41,422 bases of DNA from CAZTDD01 sp964612675 (GCA_964612675.1 CAZTDD010000053.1:1-41422), one strand, 5' to 3'; counted from the stretch's first letter, positions 1-7,517 are shown. Numbers and translations: made by a program. Notes: generated from the letters alone by a model not told the origin.

Positions 1-488
1 ACCCTAACCCTCTCCCGGGGGGAGAGGGAACTTCCGATGCCAACTTTCGACTTTTGGCGAACCCATCATCGATTGACCCTAACGTTGCAAAACTGACTCC
101 TCCTGCCAACATTTCCAAATCTCTCCCCCCGTTCACGGGGGGAGTCGGAGGGGGGCATCTGGATCGCACTGCCGGTGCTTTTCTCCTCAGGTCCTCAAAA
201 TATTCATAAACATCTCTTCTGGCCTTTATCCATGCGGCTTTCCAACCGCGCTTCCGGCCGGCCTCTTCTCGTTTTTGCAACCATAGAGTTGAGGTTGTGT
301 TTCAGGATCGAACATTCGCAGATGGTTTCATCCGTTTTCTTGATGTGTTGTTCACACCAAGGGAACGAAGTGTTATAGCCGACGAGCGACGCCTTTGCGG
401 CTATTGGGTCTCTTCTCGCTTTCTTTCGCGTCTTCTGGGCTCTTCTATGCGCCTTCGTGTCTCTTCTATGCGTCTTTGTATTTCAGCA
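1..488. other. gene-free left edge made of dispersed repeats
   Basis: I see no credible gene here. The stretch begins with a pyrimidine-rich tract around a CCGGGGGG-type hairpin, then carries the 217-bp repeat listed separately, then pyrimidine-rich sequence at about 405-485 with repeated CTTCGTG/TCTTCT words. Similar wording (CTTTCGTGTCTGTTTCGTG) recurs at about 21832-21865. Short open frames present here have no start-site signal or family resemblance. Confidence 0.6.
77..293 (+). repeat. 217-bp dispersed direct repeat, copy A
   Basis: This block matches 40861-41077 in the same orientation at roughly 88-90 percent identity by eye. Both copies start at CCCTAACGTTGCAAAACTGA and contain the hairpin CTCCCCCCGTTCACGGGGGG, then a conserved run through GGCCTTTATCCA and CTTCCGGCCGGCCTCTTC to TTTTTGCAACCATAG. 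No long open frame is shared, so it looks like a non-coding interspersed repeat. Confidence 0.85.
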
Positions 489-2198
489 TCATTCCATTCC
501 GGGTATTTGTTCTTTTAGCCCCTTGTAACGCGATCTGTGTTTCAGAGCGCCGGGTACAACCTTTGTGGGGAATTTCCCCACAAAACGTGTGGGGACTTTT
601 CCCACAAAGTTGTGGGGAGAATCCCCACAAAAATTGGGGAATTTTCCTACATACAGAATCGTTTTTTTCTGCTTAAATGAACGACGTTTCAGAGCCGCTA
701 GAAAATTGTGGTGGGTTACACGTCTCTGAAGTACGCGCCTGATTCTGAAGTATGCGCGTGGAGTATCTACGGACAGATCGTCGCTAACCCACCCTACATT
801 CTCGGCTGAGAAAACGGTTGCGCATTCGTCATTACGACCGCATCCGTCATTACGAGCTCCGGACCGGCGGAGCCGGTGATTTGAGGAAGAAAGGTTACTC
901 AATGGGACAAGAGAGAGTAGTGGGTGGCCCCGATTGCTTGTCAATCGGGGTGGCGAAGCCACAAGAGGATGGTGGGCTACGCTTCGCTTTGAGCCCACCC
1001 TACCGCTGGAGTTACCCGTAGCCGCGTCTAAGTCGCCATCCCCGTCCACGTCGCCAAACGCGGTAGAAAACGTGGCGTCGCTTCCCGTGCCAAAGTTCTT
1101 CGTACCCGCTGTGAAATTCCCACTCCCGTCGTTCAGGTACACGACGTTTTGCCCACTGGGGTTGCCGACCGCAGCATCCAGATCCCCGTCGCCGTCCACG
1201 TCGCCAAGGGCGATGGACAACGTGGCGTCGCTTCCCGTACCGAAATTCTTGGTCCCCGCCGTGAAATTCCCGGAGCCATCGTTTAGGTACACGACGTTCT
1301 GCTCGCCGTCGTTCCCCGTAGCGACGTCCAGATCGCCGTCACCGTCCACGTCACCAAAGGCCACAGAATACGTGATATCAGTCCCGGTGCCGAAGTTCTT
1401 GGTGCCCGCGGTAAAATTTCCGCTTCCATCGTTGAGATACACAACGTTTTGCTCGCCGTAATTGCCCGCCGCGACATCGACATCACCATCGCCGTCGACG
1501 TCACCGAAACCGACAGACGTGGTACTGTCAGAACCGGTACCAAAGTTTTTCGTACCCGCCGTGAACTCGCCCGATCCATCATTCAGGTACACCGCGTTCT
1601 GTTCCGAGCTGTTCGCCAATGCGACATCGAGATCGCCGTCGCCGTCCGCATCTCCGAACGCAATGGACCACGTGTTGTCGCTCCCGGTGCCGAAGTTCCT
1701 CGCCGCAAGGAACTGCGCAGGGCCGGTACCTGCAGCGGCCAGGAAACGGAACACATAGGGATTCGTCGGGTTGAAGCCGCCGGTGCTCTGAAGAGTTGTG
1801 GTGAGCGAAACCTCGATCTCTTCGCCGGGTTGGAAGTCGTTCGTGGGATCGAAACTCAGCGTGGTTGTCCCGCCACCGCCATAACTGCCGGAGATCTTGC
1901 CGGTAACGCTTCCCTGGACCACAAACGTGCCCGATGTGCCCACGTTCATGGTCTGGTCCCACGTGGAGGTTACGTTCGAACTGACAACGGCATCGATGTC
2001 GTTCTCCGTGGGGGAAACGGAAGACAGAACAGGAGCCTGCGCGTAGCCATACGGGATAACCCACAAAGCGACCAGCAAACCGAGCGCCGGGAATCGGAGC
2101 GCACACACGCTCGACTTCAGGCTTCGTCTGCAACGAGAAAACGTTCCCTGGGGCCGGTCTCTAATACACGTCCGTTCACACCGTCTCTTTGGGGACAC
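489..2198 (-). CDS. secreted FG-GAP/VCBS repeat protein with a repeat-derived C-terminus
   Basis: Probable exported beta-propeller-like protein; no enzymatic function is evident. The GTG start at 2198 is chosen because GGAAGAG lies 6 bases upstream. A hydrophobic export segment (LGLLVALWVIPYGYAQA, residues 39-55) follows a long basic N-region. Residues 56-155 resemble a Big_5-type Ig-like domain. From residue 168 come four complete and one partial 50-residue FG-GAP units (NFGTGSD...FGDVDGDGDLDVA...YLNDGSGNFTAGTK) with Ca-binding DxDGDGDxD loops. The 150-bp DNA units, at about 1002-1697, are near-identical. Homology stops inside unit 5 (near base 1002). The remaining 170 residues are translated dispersed-repeat DNA, including VGKFPT repeats from a palindrome cluster. 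The original 3' end therefore seems lost, and the product may be non-native or degraded. Confidence 0.75.
   Translation of the reverse strand: MSPKRRCERTCIRDRPQGTFSRCRRSLKSSVCALRFPALGLLVALWVIPYGYAQAPVLSSVSPTENDIDAVVSSNVTSTWDQTMNVGTSGTFVVQGSVTGKISGSYGGGGTTTLSFDPTNDFQPGEEIEVSLTTTLQSTGGFNPTNPYVFRFLAAAGTGPAQFLAARNFGTGSDNTWSIAFGDADGDGDLDVALANSSEQNAVYLNDGSGEFTAGTKNFGTGSDSTTSVGFGDVDGDGDVDVAAGNYGEQNVVYLNDGSGNFTAGTKNFGTGTDITYSVAFGDVDGDGDLDVATGNDGEQNVVYLNDGSGNFTAGTKNFGTGSDATLSIALGDVDGDGDLDAAVGNPSGQNVVYLNDGSGNFTAGTKNFGTGSDATFSTAFGDVDGDGDLDAATGNSSGRVGSKRSVAHHPLVASPPRLTSNRGHPLLSLVPLSNLSSSNHRLRRSGARNDGCGRNDECATVFSAENVGWVSDDLSVDTPRAYFRIRRVLQRRVTHHNFLAALKRRSFKQKKTILYVGKFPNFCGDSPHNFVGKVPTRFVGKFPTKVVPGALKHRSRYKGLKEQIPGME
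562..645. repeat. cluster of four GTGGGGA/TCCCCAC palindromes
   Basis: Four related inverted repeats lie in series. The first has 11-bp perfect arms (TTTGTGGGGAA / TTCCCCACAAA, 562-584, one-base loop). The second (588-606) has 8-bp arms with one mismatch. The third (610-630) has 9-bp perfect arms (TTGTGGGGA / TCCCCACAA). The fourth (about 633-648) is degenerate. They lie inside the C-terminal extension of the FG-GAP frame, where they translate as repeated VGKFPT-like words. Confidence 0.85.
710..793. repeat. dispersed palindromic repeat ending in GGTGGGTTA/TAACCCACC
   Basis: Nine-base perfect inverted ends (710-718 and 785-793) enclose about 66 bases. The right end, reverse-complemented, matches the start of the element at 34281-34348 (GTAGRGTGGGTTAGCGAC), so these are two members of one family in opposite orientation. 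Confidence 0.65.
848..1001. repeat. composite dispersed repeat that truncates the FG-GAP gene
   Basis: The left part (CCGGACCGGCGG...GCCGGTGATTTG, about 858-884) recurs at 22268-22293. The middle part is the hairpin GCCCCGATTG / CAATCGGGG (about 928-953). The right part has GGTGGGCT / AGCCCACC arms around 970-1000. It abuts the last recognisable FG-GAP codon, so it marks where the gene lost homology. Confidence 0.6.
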
Positions 2199-2372
2199 AA
2201 TTCACTCTTCCAATGGGGCCTTCGTTTTATGTATCCCTTTTACATAACATCATCAGCACAACCATCCATAACTGAGCCATTATTTAGCTCCTGAATAGAA
2301 GATGTCAATGACTCAAGAACAAAAAGATCCTGATCGTAGACTATTTGTACCGCGGGGTCGGACAAGGCATAG

Positions 2373-2654
2373 GGTACTGGCTCCGGTCACCGGCGGTCAG
2401 TTCGATTTCACAAATCGGGTCGACCCCACCGGTTCGTTCTGCACTTTTTTGCGTCAACCGCCCAGAAGATCCATTCCCGCATTCGTGCCGCCTGTCAGGA
2501 ATTGATCGAGAGGGTCGGTCCGGTTTTGCGTAGTGAACGGATCGGTGAGCGCCTCCAGAGGGGCAGGGAAGGGAATATCCGGACCATCTATATGGGAATC
2601 CCGCAACGCTTGCTTCCCATAATAGGCATTCATTCGGTAGTCCCAGCCGGTTAA
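2373..2654 (+). pseudogene. possible coding remnant without a start
   Basis: A 93-codon open frame follows a TAG at 2370-2372 and ends in TAA at 2652-2654. Its translation has ordinary protein character in its second half (IHSRIRAACQELIERVGPVL, then RSERIGERLQRGREGNIRTI), but there is no start with a ribosome-binding site. I do not recognise the family. It could be the 3' remnant of a gene or a chance frame; confidence is low. Confidence 0.2.
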
Positions 2655-2739
2655 GAGCCCGGAGGACGGGTCCTAAGTCCTTCTGCATTTACCGAAATGC
2701 GGCAGATAGGACGATTGAGACGAGGGACCGAAATCCATA

Positions 2740-2777
2740 GTATCACCAGATTTGTTGCTCTCTGGTAGTGGTGATAC
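2740..2777. repeat. GTATCACC/GGTGATAC hairpin
   Basis: Outer arms GTATCACC (2740-2747) and GGTGATAC (2770-2777) are perfect, and an inner CCAGA/TCTGG pair (2746-2750 / 2761-2765) could form an alternative stem. There is no T-run, so a simple intrinsic terminator is unlikely. An operator or repeat remnant is possible. Confidence 0.4.
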
Positions 2778-2942
2778 GCGAAAGTATTTAAATCTTTCGA
2801 TGTTCTATTTACGAAAAGTCCATTCTAAGAAGTAAATACGGTAATTCCGCAATATGTATCGAAACCAAAACAGACTTTTTTCATTTCTTTCCAGTGATAT
2901 CAAAACGTAACCTTTATTAAGGAGTGACGATTTCCAACTGTC

Positions 2943-3083
2943 ATGACCCACCACAATTTTCAACACAACCCGAAAAACAAGCGCACACCCGACGAAAGAA
3001 CCCTTGAACAAACCCTTTGGGACATCGACCGCAAACTCGACCACATCCTCTTCCGACTCCGGGAAAGCGATCCGAGAATTTAG
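2943..3083 (+). CDS. small basic protein, family unknown (46 aa)
   Basis: This short frame starts ATG at 2943 after AAGGAGTG (2918-2925, rather far upstream). It encodes a basic, probably helical peptide ending ILFRLRESDPRI. Its last 11 residues are repeated in the direct-repeat copy downstream of the toxin-antitoxin pair. There the frame continues past the TAG into WMRDYEEAQ before stopping, so this copy may be shortened by a TGG-to-TAG change. The duplication of coding-like sequence is the main support. Function is unknown, and it may be a remnant. Confidence 0.3.
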   Translation: MTHHNFQHNPKNKRTPDERTLEQTLWDIDRKLDHILFRLRESDPRI

Positions 3084-3232
3084 ATGAGAGACTACGAGGA
3101 AGCGGAGTGTAATGTCTGTCTTACTTTTAATCAAGCGGGTCGGCAGTCCGCAGGCAAGAAGGTTTGAGATTCTGATTTCTCGGTTTCGGGTAACGTTCTG
3201 TTACATGCGGAGATTTCCTTTAGTCTATTGAT
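3048..3232 (+). repeat. direct repeat R1 upstream of the toxin-antitoxin pair
   Basis: About 185 bp, imperfectly repeated at 3864-4050. The best-conserved parts are the coding-like segment GATGAGAGACTACGAGGAAG (3083-3102 here) and the distal part TTTCGGGTAACGTTCTGTTA with the small palindrome GTAAC-GTTCT-GTTAC, then TAGTCTATTGA. The middle 50 bp is diverged. The repeat-to-repeat distance is about 816 bp. Confidence 0.8.
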
Positions 3233-3285
3233 TGACTCCGTGGGGCGAAGGTTGTAATTTGCTTTTGAAGGAGAATTGGATTCGA

Positions 3286-3585
3286 GTGGCAAAATACACG
3301 ATCGAAATAACAGAAGAGGCAAAAGACGACCTCGACCAATACGGTGCAAGCGAACGGAAACGACTTATCCAGGGAATCCGGGTTCAGCTCGAAGATCAGC
3401 CTATGGATGAAACGAAGAATCGGAAAAAGCTGCGATATAATCCAATTGCGCCCTGGGGATTGCGTGTCGGCAAACATCGCGTCTTTTATGAAGTGGACCA
3501 AGTGTCTGAGAGAGTGACAATCGTGGCTGTGGGCCACAAGGAACACAACGTTTTGTTTATAAGAGGAAAAGAGGTCAGGATATGA
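3286..3585 (+). CDS. RelE/ParE-family toxin (toxin first in operon)
   Basis: Type II toxin of the RelE/ParE fold, expected to be an mRNA endonuclease or gyrase poison; which one cannot be told. The 99-residue product starts VAKYTIEITEEAKDDLDQY and has the family's helix-hairpin pattern: basic helix ERKRLIQGIRVQL, then LRYNPIAPWGLRVGKHRVFY, EVDQVSERVTIVAVGHKEH and NVLFIRG. GTG at 3286 is preferred because the domain begins there and AAGGAG lies 12 bases upstream; a longer frame from 3232 has no such signal. It overlaps the antitoxin by ATGA, so the pair is translationally coupled in the less common toxin-antitoxin order. Confidence 0.8.
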   Translation: MAKYTIEITEEAKDDLDQYGASERKRLIQGIRVQLEDQPMDETKNRKKLRYNPIAPWGLRVGKHRVFYEVDQVSERVTIVAVGHKEHNVLFIRGKEVRI

Positions 3586-3854
3586 AGACCCTCAATTTGA
3601 AGGAAGAATCGTTGAACTTGGAAGAACTGATCAACCTCGCCCGACGGGAACCCGTTCTGATCCTGGCGTCCGACGGGCAAGAGTTCTTCGTGTCGCAAGC
3701 CGACGACTTCGAAAGAGAAGTAGAAGAGCTGAGACAAAGCCACGCCTTTCAGCGATTTTTGGACGAGAGATCGGCGTGCACGAGGAGAATCCCTCTCGAA
3801 GAGGTCGAAGAAGAAATCGACAAAGAACTGACCGAACAGAACAACGGTACATAA
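3582..3854 (+). CDS. antitoxin partner of the RelE-like toxin
   Basis: A 90-residue acidic protein that begins inside the toxin stop codon (ATGA). The N-terminal half (LNLEELINLARREPVLILAS, then DGQEFFVSQ) resembles the Phd/YefM-type DNA-binding fold that recognises the operon promoter. The C-terminal half is rich in Glu and Arg (FEREVEELRQSHAFQRFLDERS, EEVEEEIDKELTEQ) and would wrap the toxin. Function follows from position and pattern; I do not see a diagnostic motif. Autorepression of the pair is expected from the family. The gene is followed after 9 bases by direct repeat R2. Confidence 0.7.
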   Translation: MKTLNLKEESLNLEELINLARREPVLILASDGQEFFVSQADDFEREVEELRQSHAFQRFLDERSACTRRIPLEEVEEEIDKELTEQNNGT

Positions 3855-3862
3855 GAGGCGCT

Positions 3863-3928
3863 CTCCTTTTCCGTCTCCGTGAAAACGATCCGAGAGTCTG
3901 GATGAGAGACTACGAGGAAGCGCAGTGA
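3863..3928 (+). pseudogene. C-terminal remnant of the small basic protein
   Basis: Twenty-one codons (LLFRLRENDPRVWMRDYEEA, then Q and TGA) match the end of the 46-residue frame at 2943-3083 and extend it. No start or upstream half is present because the antitoxin gene ends just before it. It therefore looks like the 3' scar of a duplicated gene, with the toxin-antitoxin pair lying between the two copies. Confidence 0.45.
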
Positions 3929-4050
3929 AATATCTATCTTGCTTGAGAAGAAACGGGACGTCAGAAAGCGGGGATGAAAATTTGGAATTTTGAATTTCCG
4001 TTTTCGGGTAACGTTCTGTTACATTCAGAAATTTCACTCAGTCTATTGAC
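3864..4050 (+). repeat. direct repeat R2 downstream of the toxin-antitoxin pair
   Basis: Second copy of R1 (3048-3232), same orientation. It retains GATGAGAGACTACGAGGAAG, the GTAAC-GTTCT-GTTAC palindrome and AGTCTATTGA. The two copies bracket a cassette whose only complete genes are the toxin and antitoxin. Confidence 0.8.
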
Positions 4051-4354
4051 ATTGTCTTCATCGGATAGGAAAATTACCTTTCCGATTACACTCCACGCCC
4101 GGCGAGGGTTGCGATCCGCAGGTAGGAAAAGGAATTGGCCTCAAGAATACTCACTATTGGGCCGTCTTTAGTTTCGCCCTTGTTCTCTGACGCTTTGAGA
4201 GGGATGTTACTCGACACGTGCACCGATAGAACGATTACGAACCTTTTCAAGACTACTTCCCATCAAAACACCCAGCTGAGAACCCTGACTCATCCTGCTT
4301 CGCAGTGTCGTCGGAGGATCGACGTGACAGGAAATCCATCTCGGAGGAAATACG
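4051..4354. other. gene-free spacer upstream of the 55-residue-repeat gene
   Basis: No coding frame is credible. The segment presumably carries the promoter of the gene at 4355. TTGACA occurs at the R2 edge (about 4045-4050), but I see no good -10 at the right distance. Confidence 0.4.
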
Positions 4355-5914
4355 ATGCGACTGTATTGCCCTGATCTGAAAATGCGATTTGTTGTACCCG
4401 TCCTTTTCTTCTTTAGTGTATGCAGCCCGGCAATCGCGGATTTCCAGCAGATCGGCAGTGAGTTTCGGGTGAATACCTATACAACGCTTGGGCAGACGAA
4501 CGCTTCGGTTGCGATGGATGCGAGCGGGAATTTCGTTGTTGTCTGGGTCAGCGACGGACAGGATGGGGACGGCAAAGAGGTGTACGCCCAGCGATATGAT
4601 CGTCTTGGCACTCCACAGGGCGTCGAGTTCCGAGCGAATACGTATACAACGGGTTTTCAACAGAACTGCTCCGTAGCCATGGACCCGAACGGCAATTTCG
4701 TCATCGCGTGGGAAAGTCAAGAACAGGACAGCGACGGCTCCCACGGCGTTTATGGGCAGCGCTATGACAGTTCGGGTACCCCGCAAGGTGACGAATTCCA
4801 GGTCAACACAACCGAAGGAGATTCTCAAGGCACACCTTCGATCGCGATGGATGCGGACGGCGATTTTGTTGTTACGTGGCAAAGCTACGCGCAGGACGGC
4901 GATAACTACGGTGTTTATGGTCAGCGGTATGACAGTTCCGGTACGAAGCAGGGTACTGAATTCCCTGTCAACACGTATACGACTAATCATCAGTCACAGT
5001 CCTCCGTCGCTATGGATGCCAACGGCAACTTTGTTGTGGCTTGGGCGAGTGACGGTCAGGACGGCGACGGTTTTGGAGTGTATGCACGGAGGTACAACAG
5101 CGCGGGGGGTGCCGAGGGCGCTGAGTTTCAGGTCAATACATACACAACAAATAATCAGTGTTTCCCTTCGGTAGCTATGGATTCCACCGGTAACTTCGTT
5201 ATCGCTTGGCAGAGCGACGGACAAGACGGCGATATGATCGGAGTCTATGCGCAACGGTATGACAATTCAGGAACAACGCAGGGAGTCGAATTTCAGGTCA
5301 ATACGCATACAGCATCACACCAGAATGGCCCTTCGCTGGCAATGGATGCTGACGGGAATCTTGTTATCGTTTGGATGAGCTACAATGGTCAGGACGGGAG
5401 TGGAATCGGTATTTTTGGTCAGAAGTATGATAGCTCGGGAGCCTCACTCGGGAGCGAATTCCAAATTAATTCGTATACAACAGACGACCAAGATGAACCG
5501 TCAGTGGCAATGAACGCCAACGGCGACGTGGTTGTTGCGTGGCAGAGCACCGGGCAGGATGGTGACGGCGATGGCATTTACGCCCAGCGATACGCCGATC
5601 TCGACTTTGTCACCGCAGGCAGCGAATTTCAGGTCAATACGCACACAGCAGATGAGCAAAAGAATCCGTCTGCGGCGATGGATCAGAATGGGAATTTTGT
5701 TATCGCTTGGGAGAGTTATGACAAGGATGGGAGTGGTTATGGCGTCTATGCGCAACGCTACGACAGTTCGGGTACTGCACAAGGTAGCGAGTTTCTTGTA
5801 AACACATCCACATCAAACGATCAAAGAGTGCCTCAAGTTGCGATGGACCCGAATGGCAATTTCGTTGTTGTCTGGCAGAGCTACCTCCAGGATGGTGACC
5901 AAGGGGGTATCTAA
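4355..5914 (+). CDS. secreted protein of 55-residue repeats, interrupted at its 3' end
   Basis: The ATG at 4355 follows GGAGG by 7 bases. Residues 1-28 form a signal peptide (VVPVLFFFSVCSPAIA), so the product is exported. The rest is eight complete and one partial unit of about 55 residues with the pattern GxEFxVNTYTTxxQxxPSVA, MDxxGNFVVxWQS, then QDGDxxGVYAQRYDSSG. Such repeats occur in large bacterial surface proteins and probably form a beta-propeller or solenoid; ligand unknown. The frame ends abruptly in unit 9 (QDGDQGGI, then TAA) exactly where YAQRY should follow. The missing words TATGCGCAACGCTACG reappear at 6759-6774, beyond an AlbA_2 pseudogene, so the gene is probably split by an insertion and this product is truncated. 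Confidence 0.75.
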   Translation: MRLYCPDLKMRFVVPVLFFFSVCSPAIADFQQIGSEFRVNTYTTLGQTNASVAMDASGNFVVVWVSDGQDGDGKEVYAQRYDRLGTPQGVEFRANTYTTGFQQNCSVAMDPNGNFVIAWESQEQDSDGSHGVYGQRYDSSGTPQGDEFQVNTTEGDSQGTPSIAMDADGDFVVTWQSYAQDGDNYGVYGQRYDSSGTKQGTEFPVNTYTTNHQSQSSVAMDANGNFVVAWASDGQDGDGFGVYARRYNSAGGAEGAEFQVNTYTTNNQCFPSVAMDSTGNFVIAWQSDGQDGDMIGVYAQRYDNSGTTQGVEFQVNTHTASHQNGPSLAMDADGNLVIVWMSYNGQDGSGIGIFGQKYDSSGASLGSEFQINSYTTDDQDEPSVAMNANGDVVVAWQSTGQDGDGDGIYAQRYADLDFVTAGSEFQVNTHTADEQKNPSAAMDQNGNFVIAWESYDKDGSGYGVYAQRYDSSGTAQGSEFLVNTSTSNDQRVPQVAMDPNGNFVVVWQSYLQDGDQGGI

Positions 5915-6736
5915 GCGGCTCGTCCTCACGTTCGAACAATCCGGGTACAACACGACCCGCCACTGGGAGATGACGGCGCAAGAACAACATTGCTTCGTCA
6001 AGCAGAAAAAAGGCATGCCCTTCGATCTGTCGTTGATCAAGAAACTCCGACTTGTCCACGCCGCGGAAGCGGGCCATACGAAGCTGGCACTGGGGGTAAT
6101 CGGGCAGAGAGCGCGTGCCGAACAGAACAACTGCCGCGTTGTTCAGGTTCCCTTCTTTGAGCACCCCCAGCCGACCCAAGATGTCGGGAATGTCGCCCCC
6201 GGTGGACTCGGGTAGGCGACCGGCGATGATGCCAAAGCGCACTGTGCGAAGAACCTCCTCGCGGTCCAGGTGGTGGAGGCCGTAATCCTCGGCGAGCTGG
6301 GTCTCCCACCGCATCCGGCTGTGTGCACGCTCGGCCAGAAGCTGTTGGTAGGTCTCTTGGGGCATGACGGACGTTGTCGATCCAACCCGCTGGTAGGTCG
6401 CCCGTCGAACACATAGGGGCGCTGTTCCGGATTTGGAATCGCTTCCAACACAAGCACTTCTTTAGCACCGCCGACGTTGACGCGTGTCTGTGCAATGGTC
6501 GCTGGTGGCTCGAATTTACGACACACATCAGCTACTTCGCGGAGCGTTTTGTCGGAAATTGCCTGACCAGAAACACGCCCTTCCGGCGTAACACCAATCA
6601 ACACCCGCCCACCGGCGCCATTAAGCATGCCACAAACAGTCTCGGACGCACGACGCAACTGGGCGGTCGATTTCTTGAACTATACCGTCTCAGATTCCCC
6701 AGCGGAGACGAGTCTCTTCAGTTCCTCAATATCCAT
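5915..6736 (-). pseudogene. broken AlbA_2 (Schlafen-type) ATP-binding / transcriptional regulator gene
   Basis: Reading from ATG at 6736 gives GESETV-stop-FKKSTAQLRRASETVC, then NGAGGRVLIGVTPEGRVSGQ and RPYVFDGRPYQRVGSTTSVM, the signature of AlbA_2 domains, continuing to LFEREDEPLRYP. Three lesions are visible. A TAG replaces an expected Glu codon (GAG) at 6680-6682. A single-base frameshift falls near 6395-6400, between GRP and YQRVGSTT. The 3' part is lost at about 5910-5920, before the rest of the protein. Downstream reading is antisense to the preceding repeat-protein gene. Intact relatives are putative ATP-dependent regulators, some linked to phage defence; this copy cannot make a full protein. 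Confidence 0.8.
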
Positions 6737-6758
6737 ACTGCCGAAAATACACGAGTTG

Positions 6759-6774
6759 TATGCGCAACGCTACG
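6759..6774 (+). other. reappearing fragment of the interrupted repeat gene
   Basis: Sixteen bases, TATGCGCAACGCTACG, are identical to 5747-5762 in unit 8 of the repeat gene and encode YAQRY in the same sense. This is the word missing after the premature stop at 5912-5914. It lies 22 bases beyond the AlbA_2 start, so the likely insert is about 5912-6758. Confidence 0.55.
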
Positions 6775-7467
6775 TTCAATTGCTGGACTCCGCTTCAAGT
6801 ATCAGCGGTTCACGTTCACGAATTTCCACCTTTCCGCCCCGCCCGAGATAAGTCGGGATACTTATGCTCAAAACACGCGGAGTTTGGTTGGTAACGGTTT
6901 TGAAACTTACGGCCCCGGGACGTTACATGAGAACACTGACTCCTCTTGGCACGAAAGACATCCTGGAAGTTGGAAAACGAATTTCTGCCACGTGGATCAA
7001 GCCAGAAAAACGTATCCTATTTCGAGCCGACTATAGTAGTACCTGGATGGGACCCAACGGGGTGGGGGTGTGGTTAAGAAATGCGGCGTAGGTCCCTCTG
7101 GCCTCAAAAACAACATGTCTCCTACCGGCGTGATATAAGTAGAGGTACCTGAGAGCGAACGCCCGGGGGGGCTGGTAAAGATTTTGGACCGATGGGTCCC
7201 CGACGGTCTTAACAGAAATCGCCTCCCTCGACGTCGCACATAAGTCCTAGCACTCGACAGGGGCGGGGGCTTCGTTTTGGGACGTTTCACGAGGCCGATG
7301 GGTCCCCCCGAACCGAACAAAACACTCGTAAATGAGACGTCGTGTGACCATCGTTTACCTGCTATTTTCTGCTTGTTTTCCGTCGTTGAACCCCTCGAAA
7401 TAGCCGTCAAACAAGCCACAAACAATACTCAAATAACACGCCCCTCGAAAATAATTGAAAGAAATGA
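6775..7467. other. gene-free region with a degenerate dispersed repeat
   Basis: After a short in-frame tail (to TAA near 6851) nothing coding is convincing. On the minus strand, about 7180-7048, the words GGGCGTTCGC...CTTATATCACGCCGGTAGG and CACCCCCACCCCGTTGGG resemble the hairpin repeat at 20777-20818 read in reverse. GCCGATGGGTCC-like words occur twice (about 7189 and 7293). Confidence 0.4.
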
Positions 7468-7496
7468 TTGACAATTATACTCCGACAGTATATCTT
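7468..7496 (+). promoter_or_regulatory. sigma-70-type promoter for the ORF at 7518
   Basis: TTGACA (7468-7473), a 17-base spacer and TATCTT (7491-7496) sit just upstream of AGAGG and the ATG at 7518. The surrounding sequence is AT-rich. Confidence 0.6.
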
Positions 7497-7517
7497 GAGT
7501 GTTAGAGGCATTTTACG

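Larger units (their letters stand above)
2199..2942. other. mostly gene-free spacer
   Basis: Apart from the doubtful open frame at 2373-2654 and the hairpin at 2740-2777, I see no gene. The AT-rich stretch 2775-2930 may hold promoters, but I cannot define a convincing -35/-10 pair. Confidence 0.4.

Noticed and set aside
562..645. CRISPR-like array
   Set aside because: The repeated units are palindromes with 22-26 base spacing and no unique spacers of 30-40 bases; no cas gene is in the window.
934..2294. Plus-strand open frames opposite the FG-GAP gene (such as 934-1461 and 1449-2294)
   Set aside because: They are antisense shadows of the repeated DxDGDGD codons, which avoid stops on the other strand.
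3048..4050. Integron cassette with attC sites
   Set aside because: The repeats lack paired attC core sites of the expected consensus, and neither recombinase in the window has integron-integrase features.
4253..5782. Minus-strand frames opposite the 55-residue-repeat gene
   Set aside because: Their apparent repeats (RIHR, LPSDN) mirror the sense-strand repeat units; no start signals.
6997..7425. 142-residue minus-strand frame
   Set aside because: Composed of translated dispersed-repeat DNA, with proline/arginine-rich low-complexity sequence and no ribosome-binding site.
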